Source: Xiphophorus maculatus (taxonomy: Eukaryota > Chordata > Actinopteri > Cyprinodontiformes > Poeciliidae). Taken from it: DNA of 64,000 nucleotides. The first letter of the stretch is position 1; each line of letters opens with the position of its first letter. Both the position numbers and the translations under genes were made by a program. Location of the stretch: the NCBI RefSeq assembly GCF_002775205.1, contig NC_036448.1, forward strand, positions 4,924,572-4,988,571. Direction: 5' to 3'. The notes below the pieces were generated by a model. That model ran no database searches. It was not told where the DNA came from and was given only the letters and a program-made list of their open reading frames with translations. Of this stretch, positions 11,101-28,739 are shown piece by piece.

Positions 11101-13028
11101 TAATGTTTATTTATCTTTGAGAGATTTTCTCAAAGAGTCTCAAAACGACAACATTATCGTGTATTGCGATCATTTCTGAGACAAAACGTCACAATCTGTT
11201 ATCGTGACAGACCCAGTTGAGAGCTTCCATACCTGGATGATCGAAATTGAATTGGCCCTTTAGTGCTTTGGCTTTCTGCTCTGGAGTCAGCACCTTGTAG
11301 AAGCTGTCCTGGCTGAGGATCGCCACCTGCCGCTGGTGGCGGTCGATTTCGTTCTGGCCCAGCTTCTCCATGATCTTCTCACACACGGACGACTGTCACG
11401 AGAGACAACGGAGCCGATGAAATGGATAAAACATTCAGAATGGCCAAATAAATCCCTATGTAGTAATTGGAAATGACTCGGTTGGACATACTTTGCTTTT
11501 TACCAATAAATCAAAAATAATATAACAAAAAAAAAAAGTGCACTGTGGGCCATGGAGAGTGCCCTCACTAACCTCGGCAGCCCATTGCTGACAGGGCATT
11601 CCCTGCCCCTCCTGAGGCCTAGGTGTCTTTGTGCCAATAAAACTGTGCAGCAATCAGTTTTGTTGCCCCAAGTGGCAGTGGTGAGTCAATTTTGGCCAGA
11701 TGCAGCAGTTTTGTGGTTTTTTTTTTTCAGACAAGATGGTCAAACTGTTAATATACACTGGAATCAGGTCGGTAATACTAGCTGGCACAACTGATGTGCC
11801 TTAGAGCTCAAGTTCTCAGTAGACTCACTCTAAATACGAGAGATGACCAACTGGATTTTTTTTTCAACCAAACAAGTATACTTAAATCAGTTACAGCAAT
11901 ATTGCTAGAACATTTCTTCTTCTCAATGTTGGTTGCTTAAACTATTCTCTTATTGTGACGTTTATAGATTATGGGAAGGATAACTGAAAGTCTGCGTGGT
12001 TTTAACACCTTCGCTGGTTATAGAAGCCCAAACCTGCGTCACCAAGCAGAGATATGACATCAGTGATTTAAAGAAGAAATAAAGTAAAAAGGGGCGGGGC
12101 TTAAGTTGCAACAGTCAGCTGTACGGACTGGAATCAGAATCTGGAACAACTTTCCTGTGTGAATGAACTACAGACATTCAATCCGCTTATTTCTCAAAGC
12201 AAGTTTAACTGATAAGTTGAGTTCATATTGTTATTCTCTAGGTTCGGTTGCGACAGAATTTGAGTCACACATCTTGAGGCGCGTCCGTTCTGACGCCCGT
12301 CAGTCAGCGCTGCCCACGCGGCATCTAAACGACATCAAGGGCCGTGGGGGGAAATCTTTTATTCCCGCGAGCGCCAGCAACTTACTCGCGTCAGCGCCAA
12401 GGCTAAGTTAGCCGTTTCACCACGGATCATTCCCAAAGGGTTCGTACATTTAAAAATGCGTCAGAAGTTCTACAGATATTCCATTATTTTTGAAAAAGAG
12501 CTAAAACCACAACAGACTCAATACGCTCGCTTATGTTTACAAACGCCGGTTTCCTGTTAGCATCATCTATTGTTTTTGCCCAACCAGCTGCCATGTGATG
12601 GAATCCCAGCACCAGTTAGCTGCCCGGTACACCAAAGGAAACCTGGTGCGTTCATTCAAAAGCTATGGAAAAAAGGGGGAACATAAAACACAGCGCGGTG
12701 GTCCAGAGGTTTCTGATAACGTAGCCGAACCCGGCTGATGTAACGGACCGTTACTGCGAACAGACGATAAAGCCGACCGTACACCCTCAACTATGCGTCA
12801 CACGAGCCACGCGGTTCGTTTAGCGTTAGCATCCGGTTACTGTGCCAACGTCAGCTGTGACTTTAAAAATAAAAACCGCGACATTTTCAGAGACCGGCTA
12901 AAGTACGAAATGAGAAGGCGAACCTTGCCACTAGCAGTGCCACCGGAGACACCAATGAGGAAAGGCTGTCGAATAACGGTGGTGCTCTCCTCCCGGTCCC
13001 TGAGAAGCGCCTCGCTGTCCCCGGCCAT
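8186..13028 (-). CDS. uck2: Uridine-cytidine kinase 2
   Basis: Seven coding exons on the minus strand: 12924-13028, 11233-11392, 10199-10295, 9839-9981, 9568-9665, 9047-9095 and 8186-8322. They total 789 bp, giving 262 aa against 261 in human UCK2. The enzyme phosphorylates uridine and cytidine to UMP and CMP in cytosolic pyrimidine salvage. Exon 1 carries the P-loop [10 protein letters not shown] (residues 26-35). Exon 2 has [20 protein letters not shown] and FNFDHP. Exon 3 has VQIPVYDF. Exon 4 has [14 protein letters not shown] and the lid-region TRLSRR. The last exon has [16 protein letters not shown] and ends ESSSRPH as in vertebrate UCK2, which separates it from UCK1. The start is the only ATG giving the conserved MAGDSE. 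The gene is head to head with aldh9a1. The a or b paralogue was not decided. Confidence 0.95.
8481..8516. repeat. Perfect 14-bp inverted repeat in uck2 intron 6
   Basis: AGATTTTGTATTGG and CCAATACAAAATCT flank an 8-nt spacer, giving an uninterrupted hairpin within the last uck2 intron. It may be part of a degenerate MITE, since nearby text (GGCCGATACTGATCC) recalls a repeat also seen near 14,830-14,900. Confidence 0.6.
10380..10857. mobile_element. Foldback MITE, copy 1 of 3 (uck2 intron 2)
   Basis: Shares with the elements at 18.2 and 20.8 kb the inner motif order ATTTGTT...TGTCAC, ACCAATCAGAGCC, GTGCTGTCAATCA, CCTCCTGGCTCTGATTGG, and a right end TTTATAAAAATTACATACTG. The left terminus is obscured by a T run. 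Non-coding. Confidence 0.6.
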
Positions 13029-14187
13029 ACTTGCAATGTGCGGTTGGAGAAGCTGCGCTGGAGCGTCACCGTGACGGAGCTCCTCCCACTGTTTATGACG
13101 CCGACATTTATCAAATCAGGGCACTTGTTTTCCACTTGAGCTCAGTTTTTATGGCAGGAAAGATAACTTTTATTTCATTTACGACACAAGAATGTTTTTT
13201 TTTCTGGACGTTTTATTTTTGATGGACAGCGTAACTATCAAATAGCATATTACGCTGCGAGCGAGCGCAGCATAGATATCGAAGAGCAGACGCCTCCACG
13301 CACACGAATAAATATATGTCCGTGATACTGAGTGGCAAGTTTTCTCCGAAAACTAAAATATTGTTATTTAGTTTAAGTAATGTTATTTTTGAAGCAACAC
13401 TCATCTTGAGTACTTTTTTTTTGGCAACACTACCCACATATGGTCAAAAGAACAAGCCTGTTTTAAACCGAACATGCGCAAACAGAGAGATTATGGTAAA
13501 TACAAAACTTATTGACCACTTTCTCCTTTTCTTATTTTCTATCAGCTGCTGAAAGTAGTTCCCACTGTTAAAGCATACACTGTAGGCACTGAAGTCAAAT
13601 ACTTAACGCTATGAAAATGTGTCATTCGGAATTTTGCTAAGTGCCTTCATTTATCATTTTTATTAAGATGCTATTTATTTTTATTCATTCTATTTGTTAC
13701 TTTGAAAAACACCAAGATTCACATGTAATTGTAGGGGGGGGGGCATTAGGCATACAAAATTGTTTTATGCTATTTAAATTGTGTAATTGTCCTTTTTTTC
13801 ACTGGAAAGAATATGTAATTGCCACTCACAACATGGCGACATAGTAGCCTGACGCACTCGCAGCATCTTATCTATGGGTCGCTGTTCAGCAGCGTCAGTT
13901 TGCTCCACCTCCCGTAAACCTCTGCACAACTGGCGCAGCGACAACTTAACACTTTTAGTAGAAGCTATAATCTCCACCTCAACATTTAATGTGACGTTTT
14001 CTGTTTGTAAGTGCACTAATGAGCCGTGGAGGAACTGTTCGCGTTTGCTATTCACTTTTCACATGTTGCTGTAAAAGGACGTTTTTGCGTGGTTTTAACC
14101 CGCATGTTGTTTTTTGTTGTTGTTGTTGTTGTTGTTGTTTTTTAACAGTCGCTGCTGAAAGTAGAATTAAAAGGGGACGGTGTAAGT
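13029..14187. promoter_or_regulatory. Bidirectional uck2/aldh9a1 intergenic region
   Basis: The two start codons are 1.16 kb apart and point away from each other, so both promoters should lie here. No TATA box was assigned. A polypyrimidine tract containing (TTG)n, about 14,111-14,140, followed by TTTTTTAACAG at 14148, looks like a splice acceptor just upstream of the aldh9a1 ATG. A GTAAGT near 14,006 could be its donor, implying a non-coding first exon for aldh9a1. The centre (13.2-13.8 kb) is AT-rich with a G run near 13,734. Confidence 0.4.
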
Positions 14188-20281
<6,094 letters not shown>

Positions 20282-20473
20282 AGTGCCGACCGGAGGAAGC
20301 AACCTGAGCCAGAGACTGGAGGAGGTGGAGGGGATTGGACCGAACCGGCCATCTGCCATCACTCAGAGGGAGGAAAAAAATCAAATATGAATACAGACAA
20401 ACGAGCCTTGAACGATGAGAATCATGTCGCTTTATATCCATCTTCAAGATTTACACGTTTGCAACTCTAGCTG

Positions 20474-20551
20474 AATAAATACTACCACATTTTACAGACT
20501 CTTACAATACAACAGAAGTGCTTTACAATCAGTCCAATTTTTCAGTTTATT
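20474..20551. terminator. Facing poly(A) signals of aldh9a1 and hormad1
   Basis: AATAAA at 20474-20479 on the plus strand lies 193 bp past the aldh9a1 stop. TTTATT at 20546-20551 is AATAAA on the minus strand, 191 bp past the hormad1-like stop. The cleavage sites of the two convergent genes would fall within the same 70-bp stretch. Confidence 0.55.
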
Positions 20552-20741
20552 TTTCGCCAACTCTAATCAAAAGAAATTGAACACATTTCAAACGTCTATG
20601 TAATAAACCACCTTTAAAAAAAAATCATACCAATGAAATTGGCCTTACTGTTTGTGTCCGTTATACACAGCTGACTGTAAACTGAAAAATGTTTGTAAAT
20701 ATCACACTAATAAACTGGTAACGCTGTGCTGGTCTCCTGGC

Positions 20742-23700
20742 TTAATTTCTCCTCTTCTTCTTCGCCGCAGATTTCGGAGCAGCTTTCTTCTAACAGAGAA
20801 AAAAATACAAAAGTTTTACACCTTACAGCTGCAGTATGCAACGTTTATGAAATTTTTTAAAACTCACAATGTCGTGACAGTATGCTATAAGATGAATAAT
20901 CTGAAAAAAAGAAAATCGAGCTCCTCTGCTTTCTCCCACTGTTACCTAGAAACAACCAATCAGAGCCAGGAGGCGGGGCACTCAATCACAGTCACTGATC
21001 ACTACCCCACCTACTCTGGTTTTTCTGTAAGGGTAAGTTGCTTCTCTGTCATTAACACATTGAGCAGTAGGTACATGAGGTTGATTGGCAGCGCTAAGCC
21101 CCTCCTCCTAGCTCTGATTGATCTAGGTTGTTTTTGACCTGGAAATGGCAACAGTAGCTCATGGAGGAGATCAATCTATTCACAGATTATAAGTCTCGAC
21201 ATGCTGACAGTTTTAACAAATTTGTAATAAAAACAGATTTTTTTATAAAGTCATACACTGCAGGTTTAATCATGACTCAAGTGAAGCTCTGAATATTAGG
21301 TTTTGCTTCTGAAGCCTCTACATGTATTTCTGCCAGTCATGTTGTACCTTAGTCAGTGGCCTGCTGGGTTTCTTGAACTGTGCAGACTCTGTTGAAAGTA
21401 AAGTTGGCACACTTTACTTTAGAACGTTCAAAAAACGTTGAAAATACAAGAAAATTGTCGAAATGAATGATTTTATTTAGACAGAAACCCCTACCGTCCT
21501 CAGAAGGAAGACCTTCATCGTCTTTTCTCTGAAGAGGATTATGTAAAAACAGCAAAGAAAACATTAGAACTCAAATTAAAAAAAAAAAAAGTTGACTTAG
21601 TCCTTTGAGAAAAAGGACAGGAAGTAAATAATGAATGACGGACTAGCAGAGTCTCCAGTCTAAACCCACCTTGATCGCCTCTTTCCTCGGGGAAATCCGC
21701 CCAGGTTCCTTCCCATAGTTTCCTTCCTGCAGTTTTTTCACCTGGCCTTGCTCCACAGACACTCGGACCCTCAGGGAGTGGAAGGCTGTGTGCACTTGGC
21801 CCACTTTGAAGTGCACTGGAACCCCTTGAAACCATAGCCGGTCGTGCACCCCGTCCTGGAAGCCTGGTGGTTGATAGTCTGCAGGGGTAACTTTGGAAGC
21901 GGAGCAAATAAAGTCAGAAAGCGAATAACTTCATCTACTGATGTGCTTGGGTTGTGCTTAGGAAGGAAGAGAACTAGTCAAAGTAGCAGAATTGAAAAGA
22001 GTGGCTTTATGGCCTGCTTTTCAGTCCAACATAAGCTGCATGTTTCCATTGACCATACAATTTGCAATTTGATATTTCGAAAATGAATTTGCTTAATGGA
22101 AACACATCAGTTCAGAAAATAGTTGTTTTTTAATTCAAAGTTTTGGTGCAGGGATGAGGTTTGTTTGTTTTTTTGGTTTATTTCGTAAAACTGCAAAAAT
22201 ACAAAACTCTGCCTCTACTTCAAACTGTCGTGTCTTTACTTAATTCTTGAGAGCAGCTCAGCGCACAGTAGCCATTTTATGTTTTACATAGTTACATAGC
22301 ATAAATATCTATACAAAAAACTTTATTCCGAAGGCGTGGTGGCTTTTACTTTGCCGTTGCAGAAAACCCTGCCATATTACTGACGATACACGGTGCATCC
22401 CTAGAAAAAAGAAAAACTTGAAACTTTTTAAAGAACCACAGATTTTTTTCTACTTTCAGGTCTAAAAATTTGCCCTTTATGGGATGTTGATACTTATGGA
22501 AAATTACGTAGAAAAATAGCTTACAGGCTCCAACATATTGACAAGAAAATTTGATCCAAAACAAATATCACACGCACCTTTAGTGTCATCCTGTTGTGGA
22601 AATTCAGTGAGATTATTTAATCAGAAAATTTAACTATTATTACAGCTGGATTTAAAAAAAAAAACAAAAAGTTGATTCTTTTTCACGTGTAGCCAAAGTT
22701 ACTAAGAGCCATTGTTGAAGGTCCAAAGAACCACTTGCAGCTCCAGAACCGCATGTTGAAGACCCGCGGTTTACACAAAGGGCAGCTGTTATTTCTTCAT
22801 GTCTTCAGCAACATTCTGCTTGAGGAGTTAATCACACTGAAACGGTTTGGTGTCTTACTGTCATCGTAGTAGTAGAGCTTCATGGTGAGGTAGACGTTGC
22901 TGGGGAGGGCGTCCAGGTTCTGCAGAAGCAGGAAGAGCTTCCTGATGAGCAGCACAGAGGCTCTCTTGGTGTCCTCCAGTGCCACCTGCATCCCCCTCGC
23001 ATTGTTCCTGAGGTTTCATGAAGGATTTACCAACCTTCTACTGAAGTCAGCTCCTAAAGGCGCATATTTATTTACTTACTACAAAAGGAAATCCGTCCCC
23101 ACCTGCTTATGTCCATTTCTGGTCCCATTTCAGTGTATCTGAAGTTGAACTGGTAAGACTCAATGATGCACTGCAAGTTAAACAATACAAACTCAGTATT
23201 TCTGATTGACACGTCACATTATTAAGTGTGTTATACAACTTACATTACGGTCCTCTGGATCAGTGTAAACCTAGATTTTGCCCCCCACCCAAAAAAAAAG
23301 AGGAAATTGTTAACGCCAACTATCACATCAAATCTACATATTGCTTCAGTAATTACAAGGTACTCACCCCAATGCATATGATATGGAGCTATTATAGGAA
23401 AACATGGAACAATAATTTTAAAAAATGGGGAAGAAATTGGCTGTTTTAAGTCCAAAGGCAATAGAGGATGGGACTTACATACTGTTTCTCTAATGCGTCA
23501 AAACAGCCCATCATCCTAAAGAGACCATACGCAAGGACAAAAGTGTAATTTATCATTGGGAGGGATAACGACAGCTTTCTTTAAGATCTTCCTACTTAAA
23601 ATCAAATTTACCATTTCACCACTTTGTTGGCGCCAGGGGTGTTGCTGTTCTCACGCAAAACCTTAATGCACAAATCTAGCAAAACAGACATCGATTTTTA

Positions 23701-24632
23701 GAGTATAACATATCAAAACATTTGTTTCCAACACGTTCCGTTACTGTAAGATAACGTTATAATTTGAGGTCATTGCAGGGAGTCTGTAAAGAATGCAAAT
23801 TATGGGGAAATTTTCTGCAGTGTATCTTGCTCACCATCAAGATACCTGGATCGGTAGGCGCTCTCAGGAAAAATCCCTCTCAGGTAGGTGACGGAAGAGA
23901 CTGCGATGGCCATCATCCTCTTGACAAAGACCAGAGACTCTTGTTTGGTTTTTAAGTCCTGGATGAATAATCCGGTCCACTTGAAAAGTGACAAAATAAA
24001 ACATAAAAAGCCGTGGAGATAAAATACAGGTGCATCTCGGCAAATTAGAATATCAGCAACAAAATTCACAAATTTCAATACTTCAGTTCTAAAAGTAAAA
24101 TTCTTTTTTTTTCTTCTTTCCTTTACGTGAAATCAGACCAAGCTTCTCTTTCAGGTCAGTTAGAATTACCGAAATAAAACTAGGTATGAAATATCCTGCT
24201 TTTGGTGTAAAATAATCTAGTGGAGGTTTAAAGGCTTTAGGTAATTGTAGTTATTAAAGTGCAGCAGATTAAAGATGCTCAAGGTACTGAAAAATTAGGT
24301 GTATTTTCCCTTTAGCTTCGATTTTATAGATATATATATTTTGCTTTCTGAGAAACTGGATAATGGCTTGAATATATATTTCTGTGTCTACTGAATGTAA
24401 ATAGTATATAAATTCGTGTTCTCATTTATTGAAGTGAACCTCGACAAGCTAATTAAGGCTGTATTCTCTATCTTATGAACAAATAATAACGTCAATTGCA
24501 CTAGAAATGCCATTCACTAACGCATTTTGAGCAAAGACATCTTTTTGGCGTTAGCCTTTATGGAGTGTGTCGTTTCCAAACCTCAGCAGTTCCCTCCTTG
24601 TTTCCTCTCAGACGCATTTTCCCAGACGCCAT
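20742..24632 (-). CDS. hormad1: HORMA-domain meiotic chromosome axis protein (HORMAD1-like)
   Basis: Twelve coding exons on the minus strand: 24582-24632, 23835-23979, 23612-23675, 23479-23515, 23368-23388, 23244-23270, 23103-23170, 22859-23007, 21670-21890, 21495-21528, 21348-21388 and 20742-20789. They give 301 aa. HORMAD1 binds unsynapsed meiotic chromosome axes and supports double-strand break formation and synapsis checkpoints. The HORMA domain spans roughly residues 22-240, with [68 protein letters not shown] and [11 protein letters not shown]. The tail is basic ([15 protein letters not shown]) and could be a nuclear signal. At 301 aa it is closer to HORMAD2 length (about 307) than to human HORMAD1 (394), so the paralogue is not certain. 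Two coding exons are only 21 and 27 bp. It converges on aldh9a1. Confidence 0.88.
20823..21269. mobile_element. Foldback MITE, copy 3 of 3 (hormad1 last intron)
   Basis: Ends are CTGCAGTATGCAACGTTTAT on the left and TTTATAAAGTCATACACTGCAG on the right, inverted. The interior repeats AACCAATCAGAGCCAGGAGG and CTCCTCCTAGCTCTGATTG from the other two copies. Confidence 0.7.
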
Positions 24633-26186
24633 TTTTATCCCTGCTTCTTGCGTCGCACCGTAGTTAGCCGAGTCACTTCCAACGGTTAAATTAGCTAGCG
24701 AAGACGCCGAATAAGCTAGGAATATGTAAATGTATCCAAAAAAAGACAATGTTTTTCTTCTTTCGAAGTTAGTGTGATGTCTAGAGTTTGGAGTATGCTC
24801 TAAGACGATATTTTGTAAATAAGTTAGGACTCTAGGAAACGAGCCCGCAGCTTCTCCAGTCAACTAACGATAAGCTTTAACCAGCGAAGTTTTCCCGCGC
24901 TAGACGAAAAAAAGACACTCTATGATAAATCGGTCATGAATTCACACTTACCGTCATAACGAATTTTTTTTTAACTCGAGTGACGGATTAAAGATTTTAA
25001 TTTCAAATAAAAAAAATTCTAATACAACTTAACTGAGCAAAAATAGGTGAATATTCTGAATTTACTGTAAAATTGTAACCTTAGTTCCAACAAGACAATA
25101 CCTTTATGCAAGTCTTTAAGTTAACATTAAGCTTCTGCAGTAGCCCTACCAAAGAAATAAAATATTTTTTTAACCCCAACCCTGTTAATGTTCATTAGAA
25201 TTTTTCTTCCTAATCAATCCTGGGTACAGGAGAATACCAGTAATATTTCAAATATATATACAGTACAGACCAAACGTTTGGACACACCTTTCTAATTCAA
25301 TGGGTTTTCTTTATTTTCATGACTATTTATAAGGCAATAAATCCCACTTATTAACCTGACAGGGCAACACCTATGAAGTGAAAACCATTTCAGGTGACGA
25401 CCTCTTGAAGCTCACCAAGAAAATGCAGAGTGTGTGCAAAGCAGTAATCACAGCAAAAGGTTGCTACTTTGAAGAAACTAGAATATAAGGGCTATTTTCA
25501 GTTGTTTTACACTTTTTTGTTTAGTGCATATTTCCACATGTGTTATTCGTAGTTTTGATGCCTTCAGTGTGAATCTACAATGTCAATAGTCATGGAAATA
25601 AAGGAAACTCATTGAATTAAAAGGTGTGTCCAAACCTTTGGTCTGTACTGTATATGTGTGTGTTCATCCTAATATATATAAATTGCTTTTGATTCATCTT
25701 TACAAATTATTGTGTAGAGAAAATTCAAATGTCTACTTAATTCTACAATTTATTTAAATTCAAGGGTTTTCAGAAATGTTAGCAGTTTTGTTGACAAACA
25801 TGAAAACATCACCATATAAGTCAAACACATAATTTATTGAGGTGAAATAATAATTTTGTTCAGAGTATAGGGGGAAAAAAACCCACAAAAAAAAACAACA
25901 ACATTTTGAGCAGATGGTCTTGCCTTTGCTCCAATGAAAACGTTTGTGAGCTCCTTTGTATGCACCACTAATGATCGACTGCTCAGCTACCTGTCAAAAA
26001 CTGACTACAGTATAAAATAGCTACCACAGCATAATTACTGTCTTTTGGTCCCAGGGCCACAGTTTACACAGACATAATACACACACACGGTATGATGACG
26101 ACATAGCTCCGAGTCAAACAATATTGGACGCGCTATCGCAAAATGAAATCTGCTAGAGCAGGCGGCAGACTGTGGTCTTGAGTTTA
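24633..26186. other. hormad1-prdx1 intergenic region
   Basis: Upstream of the hormad1 start (24,640-24,960) the sequence is mixed and should contain its promoter. The remainder is AT-rich and includes the Tc1-type MITE at 25261-25650. A minus-strand AATAAA (TTTATT on plus, 25833-25838) lies about 350 bp past the prdx1 stop and is a candidate poly(A) signal. Confidence 0.4.
25261..25650. mobile_element. Tc1/mariner-type MITE with TA target site
   Basis: A 390-bp non-coding element has inverted ends CAGTACAGACCAAACGTTTG and CAAACCTTTGGTCTGTACTG, flanked on both sides by TA, as expected for Tc1/mariner insertion. It lies between hormad1 and prdx1. Confidence 0.85.
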
Positions 26187-27320
26187 TTACTGCTTGGAGA
26201 AGAAATCTTTGCTTTTCTGCACGTCCGGCTTGATGGTGTCGCTTCCTGGCTTCCAGCCAGCTGGACAGACTGAAGAGATAAACAAGTAATGAGCCCAGGC
26301 GCATAGATTAAAGATAAAAGAGGTTCCAGAAAAGAAGCGTGTACAATTTCAAAAGAAAAGTGGCAAAAACAGAAGCAACACACAAACCTTCTCCATGTTT
26401 GTCTGTGAACTGAAATGCTTGAACCAAACGCAAGGTCTCCTCAACAGAGCGTCCAACTGGGAGGTCGTTGATGGTGATTTGTCTCAGGACACCCTTGTCA
26501 TCAATGATGAACAGACCCCTGGAATACGGGAAATATATATGAATCTTATGGATTTTAGGATCAACAAATGCTACATCAGGTTCAATCAAACTGGTTCAAT
26601 CCAAATCAGCCAAAGGTAAATCAGACAAAAGCTGGGAAGTCTATTGTGACCTTTAGCAATCGAAGAGCATTTTGAGATTGGTGCATAGACCAGAGGGCAA
26701 AACCTAACATCCACCCCACCTGTAGGCGATGCCTTCGTCATCCTTCAGGACACCGTAGTCTGTGGAGATGGTGCGCCGCGTGTCAGACACAAGTGGGATC
26801 TTCATTGCACCCAGACCGCCCTGTTTACGTGGTGTGTTTGTCCTTGAAGACCACAAAACGGCAGCATTTTTGAAGCACTATGCGTAGTCACCGAGAACGC
26901 AAAAACAACAAAGGATTGTTGAATACCATGCAAAATGGGAGAAGTGAGAGTCTACGGAGGCAGCGATGACTTCGCAGCCAATCTTCCTGAAGTCCTCAGC
27001 GGCGTCGCTAAAAGCGATGATCTCGGTGGGACACACGAACGTGAAGTCCAGCGGATAAAAGAAGAAGACAACATACTTCCCTGTGCAGAGAGGAAATAAG
27101 ATGAGGAGATTAGTTTTGTACCTCTAAGGGGGTAGGGAGGTAAATTCAAACCTTAATAGGTAGCGTCTGTTAAAAAAATAAAAACCACTTCCTGCAGCAA
27201 AGGAAAGGTCTTACCTCTATAATCCGACAGCTTCAGGTCCTTGAACTGTCCATCCGGCATCACCGCTTTAGCCAAGAAGTCTGGAGCCAGTTTTCCAATC
27301 TTTGCGTTGCCTGCAGCCAT
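26187..27320 (-). CDS. prdx1: Peroxiredoxin 1 (typical 2-Cys)
   Basis: Five coding exons: 27215-27320, 26927-27080, 26720-26842, 26388-26518 and 26187-26269. They give 198 aa against 199 in human PRDX1. The enzyme is a thiol peroxidase that reduces H2O2 and hydroperoxides with thioredoxin. The peroxidatic Cys52 lies in DFTFVCPTE, and the resolving Cys173 in [11 protein letters not shown], both at the human positions. GGLG and [13 protein letters not shown] are intact. The position of human Cys83 (HFCHLAW) is Ser here (HFSHFAW). The C-terminal YF motif reads FF (KDFFSKQ). PRDX1 is preferred over PRDX2 on overall sequence and on the length and C-terminus. A likely non-coding first exon lies near 28,566-28,605 with its own promoter. 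Confidence 0.95.
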
Positions 27321-28565
27321 CTTCAGTCAGACTGAGAAGGAAATGGCCGAGTGTTACACACATCCTCTCTGAAAACTTACAGCTGCTTGTTTATTTTATA
27401 AAAGGAATGTCTAATATAAATATGAGCCCACTTGCTCAACTCGTGCAATAAAAAAAATAAAAAAAAGTTTTGTTTACATAGTCTGTGAGATTGTTCACAT
27501 GGCTACAGTAATGTTTAATATTCTATTTCATTACATTTTTCAGGGTTCCTACACATTTTCAATACAGTTCCAGATGAAAAATTATCCAAATTCTCAAAGA
27601 TTTTTTTTTTTAAATGTTCAAATAGTATTCAGATGTTTTTTTTCTTGCTCATTTTCAACTATAAACAAAAGCTCACTAGATTATTTTACTGAGCTCAGAC
27701 AGAGTCTGTAAAGGATGGGTGGAGGAAATGCTGATATTACAAAACTACACATCCTGTTTCGTGCAAAAATAATTAAATGAAATTCCCGACTTTTCTGCTC
27801 GTTGAACACAACGACAGCTAGTTGCAAGAAATGTTTGTGTCAGCCATTCTCACACCTGACTTTAGGGACATTATTACATTTCCCTTTGGGGTTAATAAAG
27901 TATTTTTGAATTTGAATTCAATTTTATTTGTGAAAGATGCAAACAGATTCGAGAAATCTAAATGCAGGTTGACTTAATTATATTGTTGAGCAACAAATCT
28001 CATCATTCACTGAGAGCTAAAAACCGCAGACAAGGTAATTGTGCATCATTACCTTACAATAAATTACTCAGGTTATTACATGCCTGAGTATATAATAGCC
28101 TGCAGTCAGTTGGGATCTTTCGAAACATAACCCATGACCACTTCTCTTGTTTCACAGGTGTTTCCGGGTATGAATAAATGCAAACTTATTTTTTTTTCCC
28201 CATCGTGCTTTCGTCGAAGAGCGCGCGGCGCTTATGAAAAATGACTCTTTACGAACCGAAATGTATGTTTACCTGGTAAACATTCAAAAATGACAAGAAA
28301 AAAACCTGATTTCAGATAAATCCATCAATGTCGGACAGAAAATACCGATTAAGCTAACTCTTGTCACACTGGATTTACAGTTTTGTGATTTAAAAAAAAA
28401 GAAAGAAGAAGAAAAAAACACTTGTTGAATTCCTCAAAAACACAAAAGAGAACTCCTTGACCTTTAAGCACCGTGAATTGGAAGCTTAAAACAAAAAAAC
28501 TACTCCAAAGCAATACATATATAGAGAAAAGTTGTCGTTTTCTTTTTTTTTTTTTAAACACCTAC

Positions 28566-28605
28566 CTTTTGTAAAATTTCACCTCGCATCCAAAGCCGTA
28601 CAGAG
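28566..28605 (-). other. prdx1: Putative non-coding first exon of prdx1
   Basis: On the minus strand a TATATAAA box is followed about 30 bp later by the inferred start site. The exon then reads to AAAAG before a GTAGGT donor. The matching acceptor (CTTCTCAG, near 27,332) lies just upstream of the prdx1 ATG. The start site is inferred from TATA spacing. Confidence 0.5.
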
Positions 28606-28631
28606 TGCAACGGCTGGCTGTTTCGACTGGA

Positions 28632-28639
28632 TTTATATA
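28632..28639 (-). promoter_or_regulatory. TATA box of prdx1
   Basis: TATATAAA on the minus strand, placed 25-35 bp before the inferred prdx1 transcription start and followed by a convincing exon-donor pair. Confidence 0.55.
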
Positions 28640-28730
28640 CCTTCACCAAAATCTCGCGATACTTTTACCAAATAACGCGACGCATCTCCTCAGTTCACTT
28701 CTCCAGTCCTGACCACGTCACAGTGTAGCG

Positions 28731-28739
28731 TGACTTTGC
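28731..28739 (+). promoter_or_regulatory. Antioxidant response element-like site upstream of prdx1
   Basis: TGACTTTGC fits the TGACnnnGC core bound by Nrf2/small-Maf. It lies about 95 bp upstream of the TATA box. Nrf2 control of PRDX1 is established in vertebrates. Function here is inferred. Confidence 0.45.

Noticed and set aside
11189-11386. Independent 65-aa protein starting [10 protein letters not shown]
   Set aside because: It is uck2 exon 2 read into its intron; the Met is internal.
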